Source: JAKLKS01 sp964370855 (GTDB lineage Bacteria > Planctomycetota > JAJSAM01 > JAKLKS01). Taken from it: a DNA stretch of 57,187 bases. This document shows positions 1 to 8,672 of this stretch, one piece after another. Numbering within the stretch: position 1 is the stretch's first letter; each line of letters opens with the position of its first letter. The translations under genes and the position numbers were made by a program. Below the pieces are notes generated by a model that had not been told where the DNA came from, ran no database searches, and saw only the letters and a program-made list of their open reading frames with translations. The stretch lies in the NCBI GenBank assembly GCA_964370855.1, contig CAYJMF010000014.1:1-57187 (forward strand). The letters are read 5' to 3'.

Positions 1-51
1 TAGGTAGTGGGGAATTTTCCGCGGAAATCAACTCCACCCTGTGCCAGGCAC

Positions 52-624
52 CTAGATGGCGACGAGTTCGCGGACTTCGGGGCAGACTTCCTTCAGGCGG
101 TTCTCGACGCCCAGCTTGAGGGTGGCGGTGGAGGAGGGGCAGCCGGCGCAGGAGCCCTGGAGGATGACGCGGACGACGCCGTCCTCGTAGCCGGCGTAGA
201 TGATGTCGCCGCCGTCCCCCTGGACGAAGGGGCGGATCTCCTCGAGGACCTGGAGGATCTTCCTCTCCGTCTCCGAGGCCGGGGCGGAGCCCTGCTTCGA
301 ACCCGGGGGAAGGACCGGCTCCCCGGACCAGATGTGCTCCCGGATGGCCATGCCGACCTTCTTCGCCTCCTCGGGCCAGGCCTCGGAGTTCTCCCGGCTC
401 ACGGTCACGAAGCTCCCGGCGACGAAGATGCCGGTGATCCCGCCGAGCGCCCAGAGGCGGCGCGCGAGGGGGGACTCCTCCGCCTCCGCGGCGTCGCGGA
501 ACTGGGCCGTGCGCCCCTCCATGAGGGGGCGGTCCACGGTGAACTTCAGGCTGGCGGGGTTGGGGGTGGCGGAGGCGAGGATGCGGATGGTCTCCTTGCC
601 GGGGGCGGCCTTCGGATCGGGCAT
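52..624 (-). CDS. Nfu/NifU-like iron-sulfur cluster scaffold protein
   Basis: A 190-residue protein that probably assembles or carries Fe-S clusters and passes them to client apoproteins in the cytoplasm. The N-terminal ~90 residues resemble the Nfu N-domain (TPNPASLKF near residues 20-28). The C-terminal ~75 residues form a NifU C-domain with the diagnostic CAGC pair (C159 and C162), the expected cluster ligands. I chose ATG 624 because AAGGAG lies about 10 nt upstream; a longer in-frame extension to 687 has no family similarity. A possible -10 box (TAGAAT on the minus strand) sits near 660-665. It diverges from the kinase gene. Family assignment is firm; whether clients are general or specific cannot be told. 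Confidence 0.9.
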   Translation of the reverse strand: MPDPKAAPGKETIRILASATPNPASLKFTVDRPLMEGRTAQFRDAAEAEESPLARRLWALGGITGIFVAGSFVTVSRENSEAWPEEAKKVGMAIREHIWSGEPVLPPGSKQGSAPASETERKILQVLEEIRPFVQGDGGDIIYAGYEDGVVRVILQGSCAGCPSSTATLKLGVENRLKEVCPEVRELVAI

Positions 625-713
625 CGGCGGTGATCTCCTTGGTGCGGGGATGGAGGAGGATTCTACAGGGGCGGCCCGGTAGCCCATCCTTCCCGCCCCC
701 GGTCCGGTGTAGT

Positions 714-728
714 CTGGGTCACTCCCAG
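714..728. promoter_or_regulatory. Small inverted repeat between nfu-like and kinase genes
   Basis: CTGGG-TCACT-CCCAG is a perfect 5-bp inverted repeat with a 5-nt spacer in the divergent intergenic region, just upstream of the kinase start. It could be an operator, but short inverted repeats are common in such GC-rich DNA. Confidence 0.2.
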
Positions 729-752
729 GGCAGCCGGATTCCCCATCGAACC

Positions 753-2117
753 GTGAGCCAGAACGACTCCCCGAACCTCGCCGAGGGGACCACCCTCGCC
801 CACTACTCCGTCCGATCCGTCCTCGGATCCGGCGGCATGGGGACCGTCTACCTCGCCGAGGACACCGCCCTGGAGAGGCCCGTGGCCGTCAAGGTCCTCC
901 ACGGGGCCATCGCCGGGGACGCGGCCTTCGTGGACCGGTTCGTCCGGGAGGCCCGCGCGGCGGCCCGGGTGAACCACCCCAACCTCACCCACGTCTACTT
1001 CGTCGGCACCGCCGAGGGGCGGCCCTTCTTCGCCATGGAGTACTGCCCCGGCACCACCCTCGAGGACATCGCGCGCAGGGAGCACCCGGTCCCCCTCGAC
1101 CGCGGCCTCCGCCTCCTCGCCCAGGCGGCCCGGGGCCTCGCCGCCGCCCACGGCTCCGGCGTCGTCCACAGGGACGTGAAGCCGGGCAACCTCCTCGTGC
1201 TCCCCGACGGGACCGTGAAGGTCGCCGACTTCGGGCTCGCCAAGTCCGTCGCCGCCGACGTCCACGCCACGGCGGGCCGCATCATGGGCACGCCCACCTA
1301 CATGACCCCGGAGCAGGTCCGGGGGCGGCCCGTGGACGCCCGCACCGACGTCTACCTCCTCGGGCTGACCGCATGGTGCCTCTTCGCCGGGAAGCCCCCC
1401 TTCGCCTCGGACCAGGTGGGGGAGCTCATCAACGACCAGCTGAACACCCCCCTCCCGGACCTGTCCGCCGTGCGCCCCGACCTGCCCCCGGGCCTCGGGG
1501 AGCTCCTCTCGGCGATGTGCGCGAAGGACCCGGCGAAGCGCCCCTCCACCATGGCGGAGGTGGCGGGCCGGCTGGAAGGGCTGAGGCCCCGGCCCCTCGA
1601 CCCCGCCTCCCTCCCGGCGCGCCTCTTCGCCACGGCCCTCGACTTGGGGCTCCTCCTCGTCGCCGGCGGCGCCGTCTTCGGCGCCACCCTCCTCGTCGCC
1701 ATGCTGCGTTCGGGAGGGGGGGACTCCCTGGAGTCCCTCGAGGGGAACCCCGTGGTCGGGTACATGGTCTCCGTCTCCGCCGCCGCGATCCTGGCGGTGC
1801 TCCAGCTCGGTCTCGAGCTCTGGACGGGGCGCTCCTTCGGGAAGTGGGCCTTCGACCTGCAGGTCGTCCGGGAGGACGGGAACCGCCCGGCCCCCTGGCC
1901 CCTCGTGTTCCGCTTCCTCCTCCGGTTCCCCCTGTTCTGGTTCTTCCTCGCACCCGACGCCCTCGATCCCCTGGACAAGTTGTTCCTCGGGCTCCAGGGG
2001 GTGGCGGTGGCGGCGGCGGCGGCCTGCTTCCTCTTCGCCTCGGGCCGGACCCTCTCCGACCTGCTGACCGGGACCCGGGTCGTCTACCGGTTCGATCGCC
2101 GCCCCGCCGCCCGCTGA
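753..2117 (+). CDS. Serine/threonine protein kinase with C-terminal RDD membrane domain
   Basis: Hanks-type kinase of about 454 residues. Visible motifs from the N-terminus are the glycine loop GSGGMGTVY (~26-33), the ATP-binding lysine in AVKVL (K47), the catalytic loop HRDVKPGN (D141), the DFG motif (D159) and a TPE substitution for APE. After residue ~290 the sequence becomes a hydrophobic RDD domain with the hallmark GRSFGKW and a closing DLLTGT segment, which should anchor the kinase in the membrane. The GTG at 753 is chosen because it begins just before the kinase fold; upstream in-frame codons extend into the intergenic region, and no strong ribosome site is visible, so the start is uncertain. 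Substrates are unknown. Confidence 0.88.
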   Translation: MSQNDSPNLAEGTTLAHYSVRSVLGSGGMGTVYLAEDTALERPVAVKVLHGAIAGDAAFVDRFVREARAAARVNHPNLTHVYFVGTAEGRPFFAMEYCPGTTLEDIARREHPVPLDRGLRLLAQAARGLAAAHGSGVVHRDVKPGNLLVLPDGTVKVADFGLAKSVAADVHATAGRIMGTPTYMTPEQVRGRPVDARTDVYLLGLTAWCLFAGKPPFASDQVGELINDQLNTPLPDLSAVRPDLPPGLGELLSAMCAKDPAKRPSTMAEVAGRLEGLRPRPLDPASLPARLFATALDLGLLLVAGGAVFGATLLVAMLRSGGGDSLESLEGNPVVGYMVSVSAAAILAVLQLGLELWTGRSFGKWAFDLQVVREDGNRPAPWPLVFRFLLRFPLFWFFLAPDALDPLDKLFLGLQGVAVAAAAACFLFASGRTLSDLLTGTRVVYRFDRRPAAR

Positions 2118-2273
2118 GCGCCGTCGCCGCCCCCTCCCGGACCGTGACGTCGCCGATTGGAGGAGGGCAGTTCCTTGACGCGGGCGCCGCCTTCAGGGAA
2201 TCCTGTGCCCGGTCGCCGCGCCCCGTCACGGCGCGGCGGGGGGGCCGCGGGGCCCTCCGGAAAGGAGCCGGGC

Positions 2274-2897
2274 ATGGCGGCCGTGGAGAAGTTCGGCAGG
2301 CACGACATCACGAGGCGGGTCATGCACCTGCTCGAGATCGACTCCCTCGACGACTGGCCCGAGGAGATCCGCTTCCCCAAGTCCCCCCAGTTCGTCCTCT
2401 TCCTCGCCTGCGACGCCACGGACGTCGAGGACGACGAGCTGCAGGCCTTCGCGAGGAAGGCCATCGACCAGGGGATGGTCTACCTCTCCACCTGGGGCCC
2501 AGGCGCGGAGAGGGTCCACGACATCTTCGACGAGGTGGACGGCGACAGGAACCCGGACTCCAACGCCGATTCCGTGGTGCTCTCCGAGTGGCACGAGGAC
2601 GAGCCCCTCGCCGAGGCCCTGCGCTTCGCCGTCGCCACGGCCTCCCCCGCCCACGACTACGAGAAGACCTGCAAGGCCACCCTCTGCGTCTCCGTGGGCA
2701 ACCCCGACTGGGCGGAGCAGATCCGCGGCTGGCTCGACGAGCCGGACACCCTCGAGGCGGCCATCGAGGAGGAGGACGAGGGGGAGGACGCGGACCTCGA
2801 CTTCGGCGAGGAGGCGGAGGAGGACGTCGATCTCGACGACGAGGACGAGGACGAGGAGGACGAGGACGAGGAGGAGTACGACGGGGGGGACGACTAG
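2274..2897 (+). CDS. Conserved hypothetical protein with long acidic tail
   Basis: A 207-residue protein. The first ~150 residues form a mixed alpha/beta domain (segments FVLFLACDA and MVYLSTWGPG) that I do not recognise securely; it resembles a domain seen in planctomycete hypothetical proteins, possibly the DUF7684 type. The last ~55 residues are almost entirely Asp/Glu, which suggests binding of cations or of a basic partner. ATG 2274 has AAGGAG 7 nt upstream, better than the in-frame codon at 2157. It converges with the response-regulator gene, with only 3 nt between the stops. Function unknown. Confidence 0.75.
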   Translation: MAAVEKFGRHDITRRVMHLLEIDSLDDWPEEIRFPKSPQFVLFLACDATDVEDDELQAFARKAIDQGMVYLSTWGPGAERVHDIFDEVDGDRNPDSNADSVVLSEWHEDEPLAEALRFAVATASPAHDYEKTCKATLCVSVGNPDWAEQIRGWLDEPDTLEAAIEEEDEGEDADLDFGEEAEEDVDLDDEDEDEEDEDEEEYDGGDD

Positions 2898-2900
2898 CCG

Positions 2901-3341
2901 CTACCTCTCGCCCCCGCCCCCGCCCCCGCCCGCCGGCCTCTGGGTGAGGAGCACCGCCCGAACCTTCCGGGACAGGCCCTCGGCGTCGAAGGGCTTCTGA
3001 AGGAACGCGGCGCCCCGCTTGAAGGTCTCCTCCAGCACCCCCTTCTGGACCTCCTCCTCCTCGATGTGGCCGGAGACGATGAGGACGCGGAGCCCGGGGA
3101 ACTTCTCGCGGAGCCGGCGGGCGAGTTCGTGGCCGCTGAAATCCGGCATCACGTAGTCCGTGACGAGGAGGTCGATGGGGACGCCGAATCGGGCCGCCGC
3201 CTTCTCGCCGGCGGCGCCGTTCTCCGCCTCGAGGACCGTGTAGCCCTCGGCGCGGAGCGCCGCGCACAGGAACTTGCGCGTGCCCTCCTCGTCCTCGGCG
3301 ACGAGGATGGTGGTCGGCCGGTCCTTCGGAATCTCGGTCAA
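2901..3341 (-). CDS. Single-domain response regulator (receiver domain)
   Basis: A 146-residue stand-alone CheY-like receiver. It has the acidic pair E16/D17, the phospho-acceptor D62 in VTDYVMP, and the conserved lysine in QKPF (K116). There is no output domain; the C-terminus is a run of glycines. I place the start at a TTG at 3341, which overlaps the TGA stop of the upstream hydrolase gene (TTGA) and has GAGGAG a few nt before it, so translation is probably coupled. The in-frame ATG at 3401 lies inside the hydrolase gene and adds only unrelated residues. The kinase partner is not identifiable here. Confidence 0.82.
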   Translation of the reverse strand: MTEIPKDRPTTILVAEDEEGTRKFLCAALRAEGYTVLEAENGAAGEKAAARFGVPIDLLVTDYVMPDFSGHELARRLREKFPGLRVLIVSGHIEEEEVQKGVLEETFKRGAAFLQKPFDAEGLSRKVRAVLLTQRPAGGGGGGGER

Positions 3342-5839
3342 CGCCTCTCCTCGCGGAAGAAGGAGCCCTCTCCCTGCAGGCCCCACCGGTGGTCGAACCA
3401 CCCGGCGGCCCGCACGCCGCCGTCCCCGGAGCCGAGGAACCCCGACCCGTAGACGGCCCAGTCAGGGTACCCCACCCCGGACGTGAACGGGAGGAGCCCG
3501 TACCCCACCCGTGTGCCCCGGTCACCGGTGGAGGCGAAGGCCGCCGCCAGGGAGTCGTCCTCCCCCCGGCGGGGGTGGACGAGGAGGGCGCCGAGGTCGT
3601 CCCCCTCCCATGTGCGGTCCCCGACGCGGACGGAGCCGCGGCGGACCTCCACGGGGCAGGACTCCGGCAGGACCGCGGACCAGGCGGCGTTGTCGTCGGC
3701 GTTCCCGTAGAGGACGACGTTGCGCCCGCGGAACTCGCCCGGCCGGGCGAGGAGATCGACGTCCCGCACGACGGGCGCCGAGCCGTTGGCCCTGTACCAC
3801 CACAAGGAGGCGTGGTACCGGGCGAGCTCCAGGTTCTCCCGGTTCCCCGATTCCGTGCCCCGCGTGGGGACGACGAGGACGAAGGCGTTGCCGAAGGCCC
3901 GCTTGAAGGGGCCCGAGCGGCCGGGGTTCTTCTCCGCGGGATCGACGCCGCGGACGGCGGTCCAGCCCTTCCCCTCCCGGCTCCAGGTGTCCACGCCGTC
4001 GGAGGCGGGGGAGGGGACGGCGGCGCCGTCGATGACGACGTCCGTGGAGGGGACCCCCGCGACGTGGAGCAGGGAGAGGGTCCGCACGTTCTCCGTGTCG
4101 AGGACGACCTTCCCGCCGGCCCTCCTCCCCTTCACCCGGAGGGGCCTCCCGTACACGAGGGGCTGGAACGCCATCACCCAGTGGTGGAGGGCGTCCACGG
4201 CGGGGTCCGCGGAGAGGAAGTCGATCTCCTCCGGCGCCTCCGGCGAGCGGCTGCGCGCGAAGAGGTCGAAGATCCAGGGCCCGTCCACGCAGTCCGCCCC
4301 GGGGGCGGCCTCCCCGTCCCACCAGTGGCCGGCCCCCTCCTGGAACCGGCGGAGCGGGCGGCCCCCGGCCTTCTCGAGGCGCGCGATCATCCCCTCGGCC
4401 TCGGACAGGGGGACGTTGTCGTCGGCGGTGCCGTGGAGGACGAAGGTCGGGAGGGGGACGAGGTTCGGAATCAGGTCCTCCGTGCGGGAGCCCCCGTCGG
4501 CCCCGCGCCAGATCGGCGACAGCTCCGTCTCCGGCCGCGGCCCGCCGCCGTAGGTGTCGAAGGAGCACCAGCCGGCGCTCGGCGCGATGGCGGCCCACCG
4601 GTCGGGATCGTTGGCGGCGAGGTGCCAGGTCCCGTGGCCCCCCATGGAGTGGCCCGTGAGGAAGACCCGGTCCGGGTCGGCGTCGGGCAGGGCGAGGACG
4701 CGGGAGAGGACCTCGTAGGCGTCGGTGCGGCCCCAGTCCTGCCAGTCGAAGCCGAAGGGGCGGCGGTTGGTGGGCGCGACGATGCGGACGCCGGGGCGGG
4801 GGGAGTAGGAGCGGGCCTGGCCGATGGCCTCGACGGAGGCGCCGTGGAGGGAGAGGACCGTGGCGACCTCGCGAACGGCGGCCGGCGCGCCGGAGGGATC
4901 GAGGACGGCGTAGTACTGCACGGTGCCGTCCATGGCCGAGGTGAAGGTGACGCGGCGGGCCTCGCCGGGGCGGCGTACGTCGAGGGAGAAGTCCGTCGGG
5001 GGGGAGCCGGGGCCGACGGAGAAGGCGATGCGATTCCCGGGCCTCAGCAGCCCCCACGGTCCGAGGTCCACGGCGGCCTTTCCCGTCCAGAGCGGGGCGA
5101 GGGGGAGGGCGGGGGACCACTCGGGAGGAGGCGGGTCCGTGGACCCCGGTCCGCCGGGTCCGATCCATGGCGCCGGCTTCCACTCCGTCGAGGGATTGAG
5201 GAGGCGGACGGATCCCTCCCCCTCCCACTCCTCCTCCCCGGCGACGGGGTCGGGCAGCGTCGCGTCCTCGGCGAGGACGGGCGACCGCCCCGCCTTCCAC
5301 GGCTCGAACCGCAGGCGCCACGGCCCCCGGGGCCCGACGACGAAGAGCCGGTTCACGCCGGGCCGCAGCTCCACGGGCACGGGGCCGGTGCCGAGGCCGT
5401 AGACGTCGCCGGGGAAGCCGGCCCCGTTCACGAAGAGCGCGCCGGCGCGGTCGAGGTGGGCGAGGTGGACGGAGGAGCCTCCGGCCGGCCCCTCGACTTC
5501 CCCGTAGAACCAGGCGCCCCTCTCGTCCTCGACGGACCCGTCCTCCTTCGCCTCCACGGGCCGCCACGGCGCCTCGCCGGAGGTCCCCTTCACCACCTCC
5601 CCCTCCTTCGGCGGGGGACCGTCCCGGTCGAGCAGGAAGCGCAGGAAGGGTGTGTTCGGGTTGAAGGGGGCGCGGCCCCGGGCGTCCACGGAATCGAGGG
5701 CGAGCCATTTCCGGACGACGAGGTCCGGAGGGCGGGCCGCCTCCTCCCCGGCCCCGGCGGGGGGGAGGGGGGCGGCGGCGGCGAGAAGGAGGAGGAGGAG
5801 GAGGAGGGGGAGGGGGAGGAGGGGGCGGCCGATTCCCAT
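3338..5839 (-). CDS. Secreted alpha/beta hydrolase, prolyl oligopeptidase-like
   Basis: An 833-residue exported enzyme. A Leu/Ala-rich signal peptide covers residues ~1-30. The C-terminal half of an alpha/beta hydrolase fold shows the nucleophile elbow GHSMGG (Ser near 397), an acid in TADDNVP (~475) and a histidine in GHWWD (~505). The N-terminal ~300 residues are beta-rich and may be a carbohydrate-binding-like or accessory domain. A peptidase S9 or esterase role is likely, substrate unknown. ATG 5839 is chosen for the signal peptide and the GGAAGGAA just upstream. It diverges from folB across 40 nt and is coupled to the downstream receiver gene. Confidence 0.82.
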   Translation of the reverse strand: MGIGRPLLPLPLLLLLLLLAAAAPLPPAGAGEEAARPPDLVVRKWLALDSVDARGRAPFNPNTPFLRFLLDRDGPPPKEGEVVKGTSGEAPWRPVEAKEDGSVEDERGAWFYGEVEGPAGGSSVHLAHLDRAGALFVNGAGFPGDVYGLGTGPVPVELRPGVNRLFVVGPRGPWRLRFEPWKAGRSPVLAEDATLPDPVAGEEEWEGEGSVRLLNPSTEWKPAPWIGPGGPGSTDPPPPEWSPALPLAPLWTGKAAVDLGPWGLLRPGNRIAFSVGPGSPPTDFSLDVRRPGEARRVTFTSAMDGTVQYYAVLDPSGAPAAVREVATVLSLHGASVEAIGQARSYSPRPGVRIVAPTNRRPFGFDWQDWGRTDAYEVLSRVLALPDADPDRVFLTGHSMGGHGTWHLAANDPDRWAAIAPSAGWCSFDTYGGGPRPETELSPIWRGADGGSRTEDLIPNLVPLPTFVLHGTADDNVPLSEAEGMIARLEKAGGRPLRRFQEGAGHWWDGEAAPGADCVDGPWIFDLFARSRSPEAPEEIDFLSADPAVDALHHWVMAFQPLVYGRPLRVKGRRAGGKVVLDTENVRTLSLLHVAGVPSTDVVIDGAAVPSPASDGVDTWSREGKGWTAVRGVDPAEKNPGRSGPFKRAFGNAFVLVVPTRGTESGNRENLELARYHASLWWYRANGSAPVVRDVDLLARPGEFRGRNVVLYGNADDNAAWSAVLPESCPVEVRRGSVRVGDRTWEGDDLGALLVHPRRGEDDSLAAAFASTGDRGTRVGYGLLPFTSGVGYPDWAVYGSGFLGSGDGGVRAAGWFDHRWGLQGEGSFFREERR

Positions 5840-5865
5840 GGGCGCTGGTTCCTTCCGGCGTCGGG

Positions 5866-5871
5866 TACCAT
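5866..5871 (+). promoter_or_regulatory. Putative -10 box of folB (leaderless)
   Basis: TACCAT lies 8 nt before the folB ATG, so transcription would begin at or beside the start codon. No convincing -35 hexamer is visible. The same arrangement recurs at several genes in this window. Confidence 0.3.
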
Positions 5872-5879
5872 GCGGCCGC

Positions 5880-6290
5880 ATGAGAGAGGACGAAGGCGAC
5901 CGCATCGACATCGTGGGGCTCACCGTCCCCACCATCATCGGGATCTTCGGCTGGGAACGGAAGGTCCGCCAGGAGGTCTCCCTGGACCTCACGCTCTGGA
6001 CCGACGTGAAGAGGGCGGGCCGGACCGACCGCATCGAGGACGCGCTCGACTACAAGAGCGTGAGCAAGCGGCTGCAGGGGTTCGTCGGGAAGTCCCGCTT
6101 CTTCCTCCTCGAGAAGCTCGCCGAGGAGGTGGCCGCCATCCTCCTCCGGGAGTTCGGCGCCCGCCAGGTCCGGGTCCGCGTCGAGAAGCCGGGGGCGCTG
6201 CGGGGGGCGCGCACCGTGGCCGTGACCATCACGCGGGGCGGCGGCAGGGCCCGCGCGAAGCCCCGTGCAGGCGGAAAATCCCGTGCCTAA
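5880..6290 (+). CDS. folB: Dihydroneopterin aldolase
   Basis: A 136-residue cytoplasmic enzyme of folate biosynthesis that converts 7,8-dihydroneopterin to 6-hydroxymethyl-dihydropterin and glycolaldehyde. The pattern follows E. coli FolB closely: GLTVPTIIGIFGWER near the N-terminus with the conserved Glu (E26), DYKSVSKRL in the middle, FFLLEKLAEEVA, and the terminal VEKPGAL motif with the catalytic-region lysine. The C-terminus carries an extra basic tail. ATG 5880 is the natural start; no ribosome site is evident and a -10-like box is 8 nt upstream. Its 3-prime end overlaps the convergent acetyltransferase gene by 4 nt. folK follows 0.6 kb away. Confidence 0.92.
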   Translation: MREDEGDRIDIVGLTVPTIIGIFGWERKVRQEVSLDLTLWTDVKRAGRTDRIEDALDYKSVSKRLQGFVGKSRFFLLEKLAEEVAAILLREFGARQVRVRVEKPGALRGARTVAVTITRGGGRARAKPRAGGKSRA

Positions 6291-6817
6291 CGGGCCCCCG
6301 CGGCGGTGAATCCGTAGGCGACCCGCCGCACGGTCCCCTCCGGATCCTCCCTGGCCTCCTCGAGGAGGAACCTCCCGCCGACGTGCCCGTAGAACCCCCG
6401 GGCCTTCTCGTTTCCCGCCGGCGTCCAGAGGTAGAACCGCTCCGCCCCCGAGGCGGCCATGCGCCCGGAGCACGCATCGAGAAGGCGCCTGCCGAGGCCG
6501 CGCCCCTGGAACTCCGGCCGCACGTAGAGGTGGTGGAGGACCCAGCCCCATCCGGGGCTCTCCCCCGCAGGCGCGGGGCCGCAGGCGGCGATGGCGGCGA
6601 GGGTCCCCCCGGCCTCCGCCACGAGGGCGCACCTCTCCCGCCCGTACCGCGGGTCGGCCATGAACTCCGCCCAGTACCGGAGGCGGAAGGGGAGGTCCTT
6701 GCGGGCGAGGACGCCTGCGGGGACGGAGTCCGCGAAGGCGTCCCGCCGCACCTCGAAGTGGAGGAGGGCGACGGCCTCGCGGTCGGCCTCCGTCGCGTCG
6801 CGGATGCGCTCCTGCAT
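6287..6817 (-). CDS. GNAT-family N-acetyltransferase
   Basis: A 176-residue protein with the GNAT fold. The acetyl-CoA pyrophosphate loop appears as QGRGLGRRLL (~119-128) after the beta4 strand HLYVRPEF, followed by a C-terminal GNEKARGFY motif. The acceptor cannot be inferred. ATG 6817 begins at the domain boundary. It sits between folB and folK on the opposite strand, so it probably does not belong to the folate pathway. Confidence 0.85.
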   Translation of the reverse strand: MQERIRDATEADREAVALLHFEVRRDAFADSVPAGVLARKDLPFRLRYWAEFMADPRYGRERCALVAEAGGTLAAIAACGPAPAGESPGWGWVLHHLYVRPEFQGRGLGRRLLDACSGRMAASGAERFYLWTPAGNEKARGFYGHVGGRFLLEEAREDPEGTVRRVAYGFTAAGAR

Positions 6818-6837
6818 CGTGGTCCCCCGGGCCCGCC

Positions 6838-6857
6838 CCGTGACGATGGTGTCACGG
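6838..6857. promoter_or_regulatory. Inverted repeat between GNAT and folK genes
   Basis: CCGTGAC-GATGGT-GTCACGG is a perfect 7-bp inverted repeat with a 6-nt spacer in the divergent GNAT/folK intergenic region. Its position suits an operator for one or both genes; no cognate regulator is evident. Confidence 0.35.
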
Positions 6858-6908
6858 TCCCGGGAGGGCGGGGAGGATTCCCGTCCGTCCCGGCCCTTCG
6901 AAGCCGGG

Positions 6909-6914
6909 TATCGT
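6909..6914 (+). promoter_or_regulatory. Putative -10 box of folK (leaderless)
   Basis: TATCGT ends 6 nt before the ATG at 6921, another member of the close -10/start-codon series. This spacing favours ATG 6921 over ATG 6915. Confidence 0.3.
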
Positions 6915-6920
6915 ATGGCC

Positions 6921-7421
6921 ATGCCCGACCGCTGGCTCCTGCTGCTCGGTTCCAACGTGGCGCGCGAGGAGAACCTCGACCGCGCGGTGGAGATGCTCGA
7001 ACGCCGGTTCGGGATCCTCGCCCGCTCCCGCGTCTACGAATCCGAGGCGGTGGGGGACCCCGGCGGCCCGCTCTTCTGGAACCAGGCCCTCTGGATCGGC
7101 GCGCGCTGCACGGGTCGGGAGATGCGGGACGCGGTGCACGGGGTGGAGGCGGCCCTCGGCCGGGTGCGGACGGCGGATCGCAACGCGCCCCGGACCATGG
7201 ACATCGACGTGCTGCTGGCCCTCGACGCCTCGGGCGCGGTGAGCGCGGACCCCGCCCCGGACTCCGACATCCGCCGCTTCCACTACGTCGCGCTCCCCGC
7301 GGCGGAGATCGCCGCCGGCCTCTCCCTCGACGGGAACGGGACGACGGTGGCCTCCGCAGCGGCGGCGCTGGGCCCGCCGCCGCCGGGCTTCCGGGTGCTG
7401 GAGCAGCCCGTCCCCCGGTGA
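6921..7421 (+). CDS. folK: 2-amino-4-hydroxy-6-hydroxymethyldihydropteridine pyrophosphokinase
   Basis: A 166-residue HPPK that transfers pyrophosphate from ATP to 6-hydroxymethyl-dihydropterin, the step after FolB. The N-terminal LLGSNVAREENL matches the family LGSN loop; the ATP/Mg site is seen as RNAPRTMDIDVLL with the DID aspartates. The C-terminal ~50 residues are looser than usual: the common PHP motif region reads RRFHYVALP. Two ATG codons (6915, 6921) compete; 6921 fits the nearby -10 box. Followed by a short G-rich tandem repeat before the next gene. Confidence 0.9.
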   Translation: MPDRWLLLLGSNVAREENLDRAVEMLERRFGILARSRVYESEAVGDPGGPLFWNQALWIGARCTGREMRDAVHGVEAALGRVRTADRNAPRTMDIDVLLALDASGAVSADPAPDSDIRRFHYVALPAAEIAAGLSLDGNGTTVASAAAALGPPPPGFRVLEQPVPR

Positions 7422-7493
7422 CCGGCGCGTGACGGGCCCCTGACGGGGGCGTGACGGGGTCCGGCGAACCTCCTCCCCCGGAAGGAGGCTCCC

Positions 7494-8672
7494 ATGGACC
7501 GCAGCGCCCTCGCCGCCGCCCTCGTGCTCGCCGCCGGATGCGCCTCGACGCCGGAGGCCGCCCCGCCGCTCCCAGCGGCCTACTCCGTGGAGGTCCGCTT
7601 CGTGCGGACCGACGGGGAGACGGTCCTCGCCCCGCGCCTGCTGGTCTTCGCGGGGCAGAGGTCCAAAGTCCAGGTGATGCGCCCCGTCTCCTACATCCAG
7701 TCCTTCGAACTGGGAAGGAAGGAGGGGAGCCTCGTCGCCGATCCGATCATCGGAACGGTCAGCGGCGGCATCCTCCTCGAGGCCACGACGACGCCGGTCG
7801 CCGACGGGAGCGGGGCGCGGTTCGAGTACTCGATCACGGTGATGGAGCCGGGGAAGGTCCTCCCGGAGCGGACCATCCCCCTCGGCGAGGGCGTGCCGAT
7901 GACCCTGCAGATGCCGGAGGTGGAGAAGGTCTCCGTCGCCGGCGCGGCGCTCCTTCCCGACGGTGAGGAGCGGGCCGTGGCGGTGCTCCCCTGGCCCGGG
8001 GAGGAGGGGCGGGGGGTGACGGTGTGGGTGAGGGCCCGCGGGACGGGGTTCCCGGAGGCCATGGAGATCCTCGAAGGAGAGGAGATGGAGCTCGTCGGAG
8101 GAGGGGGCCCGTCGAAGGAGGACCTCGCCGCCGCCCCGCGTCCCGCTCCCGTCGCCGCCGCCGTCGTCGGCGCGCCGGGCTGGTTCCGGCTTCGCAGCGT
8201 GCGCCTCGCCGGGGCCATGGAGCAGGGGACCGTGGTCGAGGGGGACGCGCTACGGGCCCTCCTCGAGGGCGGGACCGTGACCGTGGAGAGGGATCTGCGG
8301 TGGGCGGGATCGGGGGATGCGCCCCGTTCCGTCTCCGTGGTGGTGGAGCGGCCGTTCCTCACGGATTTCGACATTGAAGAGGGCAACGACACGCACGTGA
8401 CGGGGCCCGTCCTCCAGAACCTCTCCTTCGGGATCCTCGCGGACCCGGACGCGGCGGGGGGGTACCGCTGCACCCTCTCCTCGATCCTGCCCGTGAAGAC
8501 CTTCACGACCTCGCTCGGCGTGGGGGACTTCCCGCCCGTGACCATCGATCTCCCCGAGATCCACGTCCGCGCGGGCAACCTCCCCGGCGGCCCCGGCGAG
8601 CGCCTCCTCGTCCTCGGCCCCCGCGACGGCGGCGGCACCGACGCCGTCATCCTCTCCTTCGACCCGGAATAG
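7494..8672 (+). CDS. Predicted lipoprotein with repeated beta-rich domains
   Basis: A 392-residue protein with a lipobox at LAAGC (Cys16), so it is probably an envelope lipoprotein. Two similar beta-rich regions follow (about 35-190 and 240-390). Segments such as VLAPRLLVFAGQRSKVQV and PVTIDLPEIHV vaguely recall the secretin beta-domain pattern (Pro-Arg strand, then a gate-like loop), but no pore signature is present and I assign no function. ATG 7494 has AAGGAGG 6 nt upstream. The TAG stop overlaps the first bases of a GGGGACG-type repeat. Confidence 0.72.
   Translation: MDRSALAAALVLAAGCASTPEAAPPLPAAYSVEVRFVRTDGETVLAPRLLVFAGQRSKVQVMRPVSYIQSFELGRKEGSLVADPIIGTVSGGILLEATTTPVADGSGARFEYSITVMEPGKVLPERTIPLGEGVPMTLQMPEVEKVSVAGAALLPDGEERAVAVLPWPGEEGRGVTVWVRARGTGFPEAMEILEGEEMELVGGGGPSKEDLAAAPRPAPVAAAVVGAPGWFRLRSVRLAGAMEQGTVVEGDALRALLEGGTVTVERDLRWAGSGDAPRSVSVVVERPFLTDFDIEEGNDTHVTGPVLQNLSFGILADPDAAGGYRCTLSSILPVKTFTTSLGVGDFPPVTIDLPEIHVRAGNLPGGPGERLLVLGPRDGGGTDAVILSFDPE

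Noticed and set aside
3389..7432. A very long open frame (over 1300 codons) antisense to the hydrolase, FolB and FolK genes
   Set aside because: Such frames are a by-product of extreme GC content; it lacks any recognisable domain, covers well-identified genes on both strands and its residues are Arg/Gly/Pro/Ala-rich noise.
7419..7465. Tandem GTGACGGG-like repeats between folK and the lipoprotein gene
   Set aside because: Only three or four imperfect short units; no known element fits and no clear function follows.
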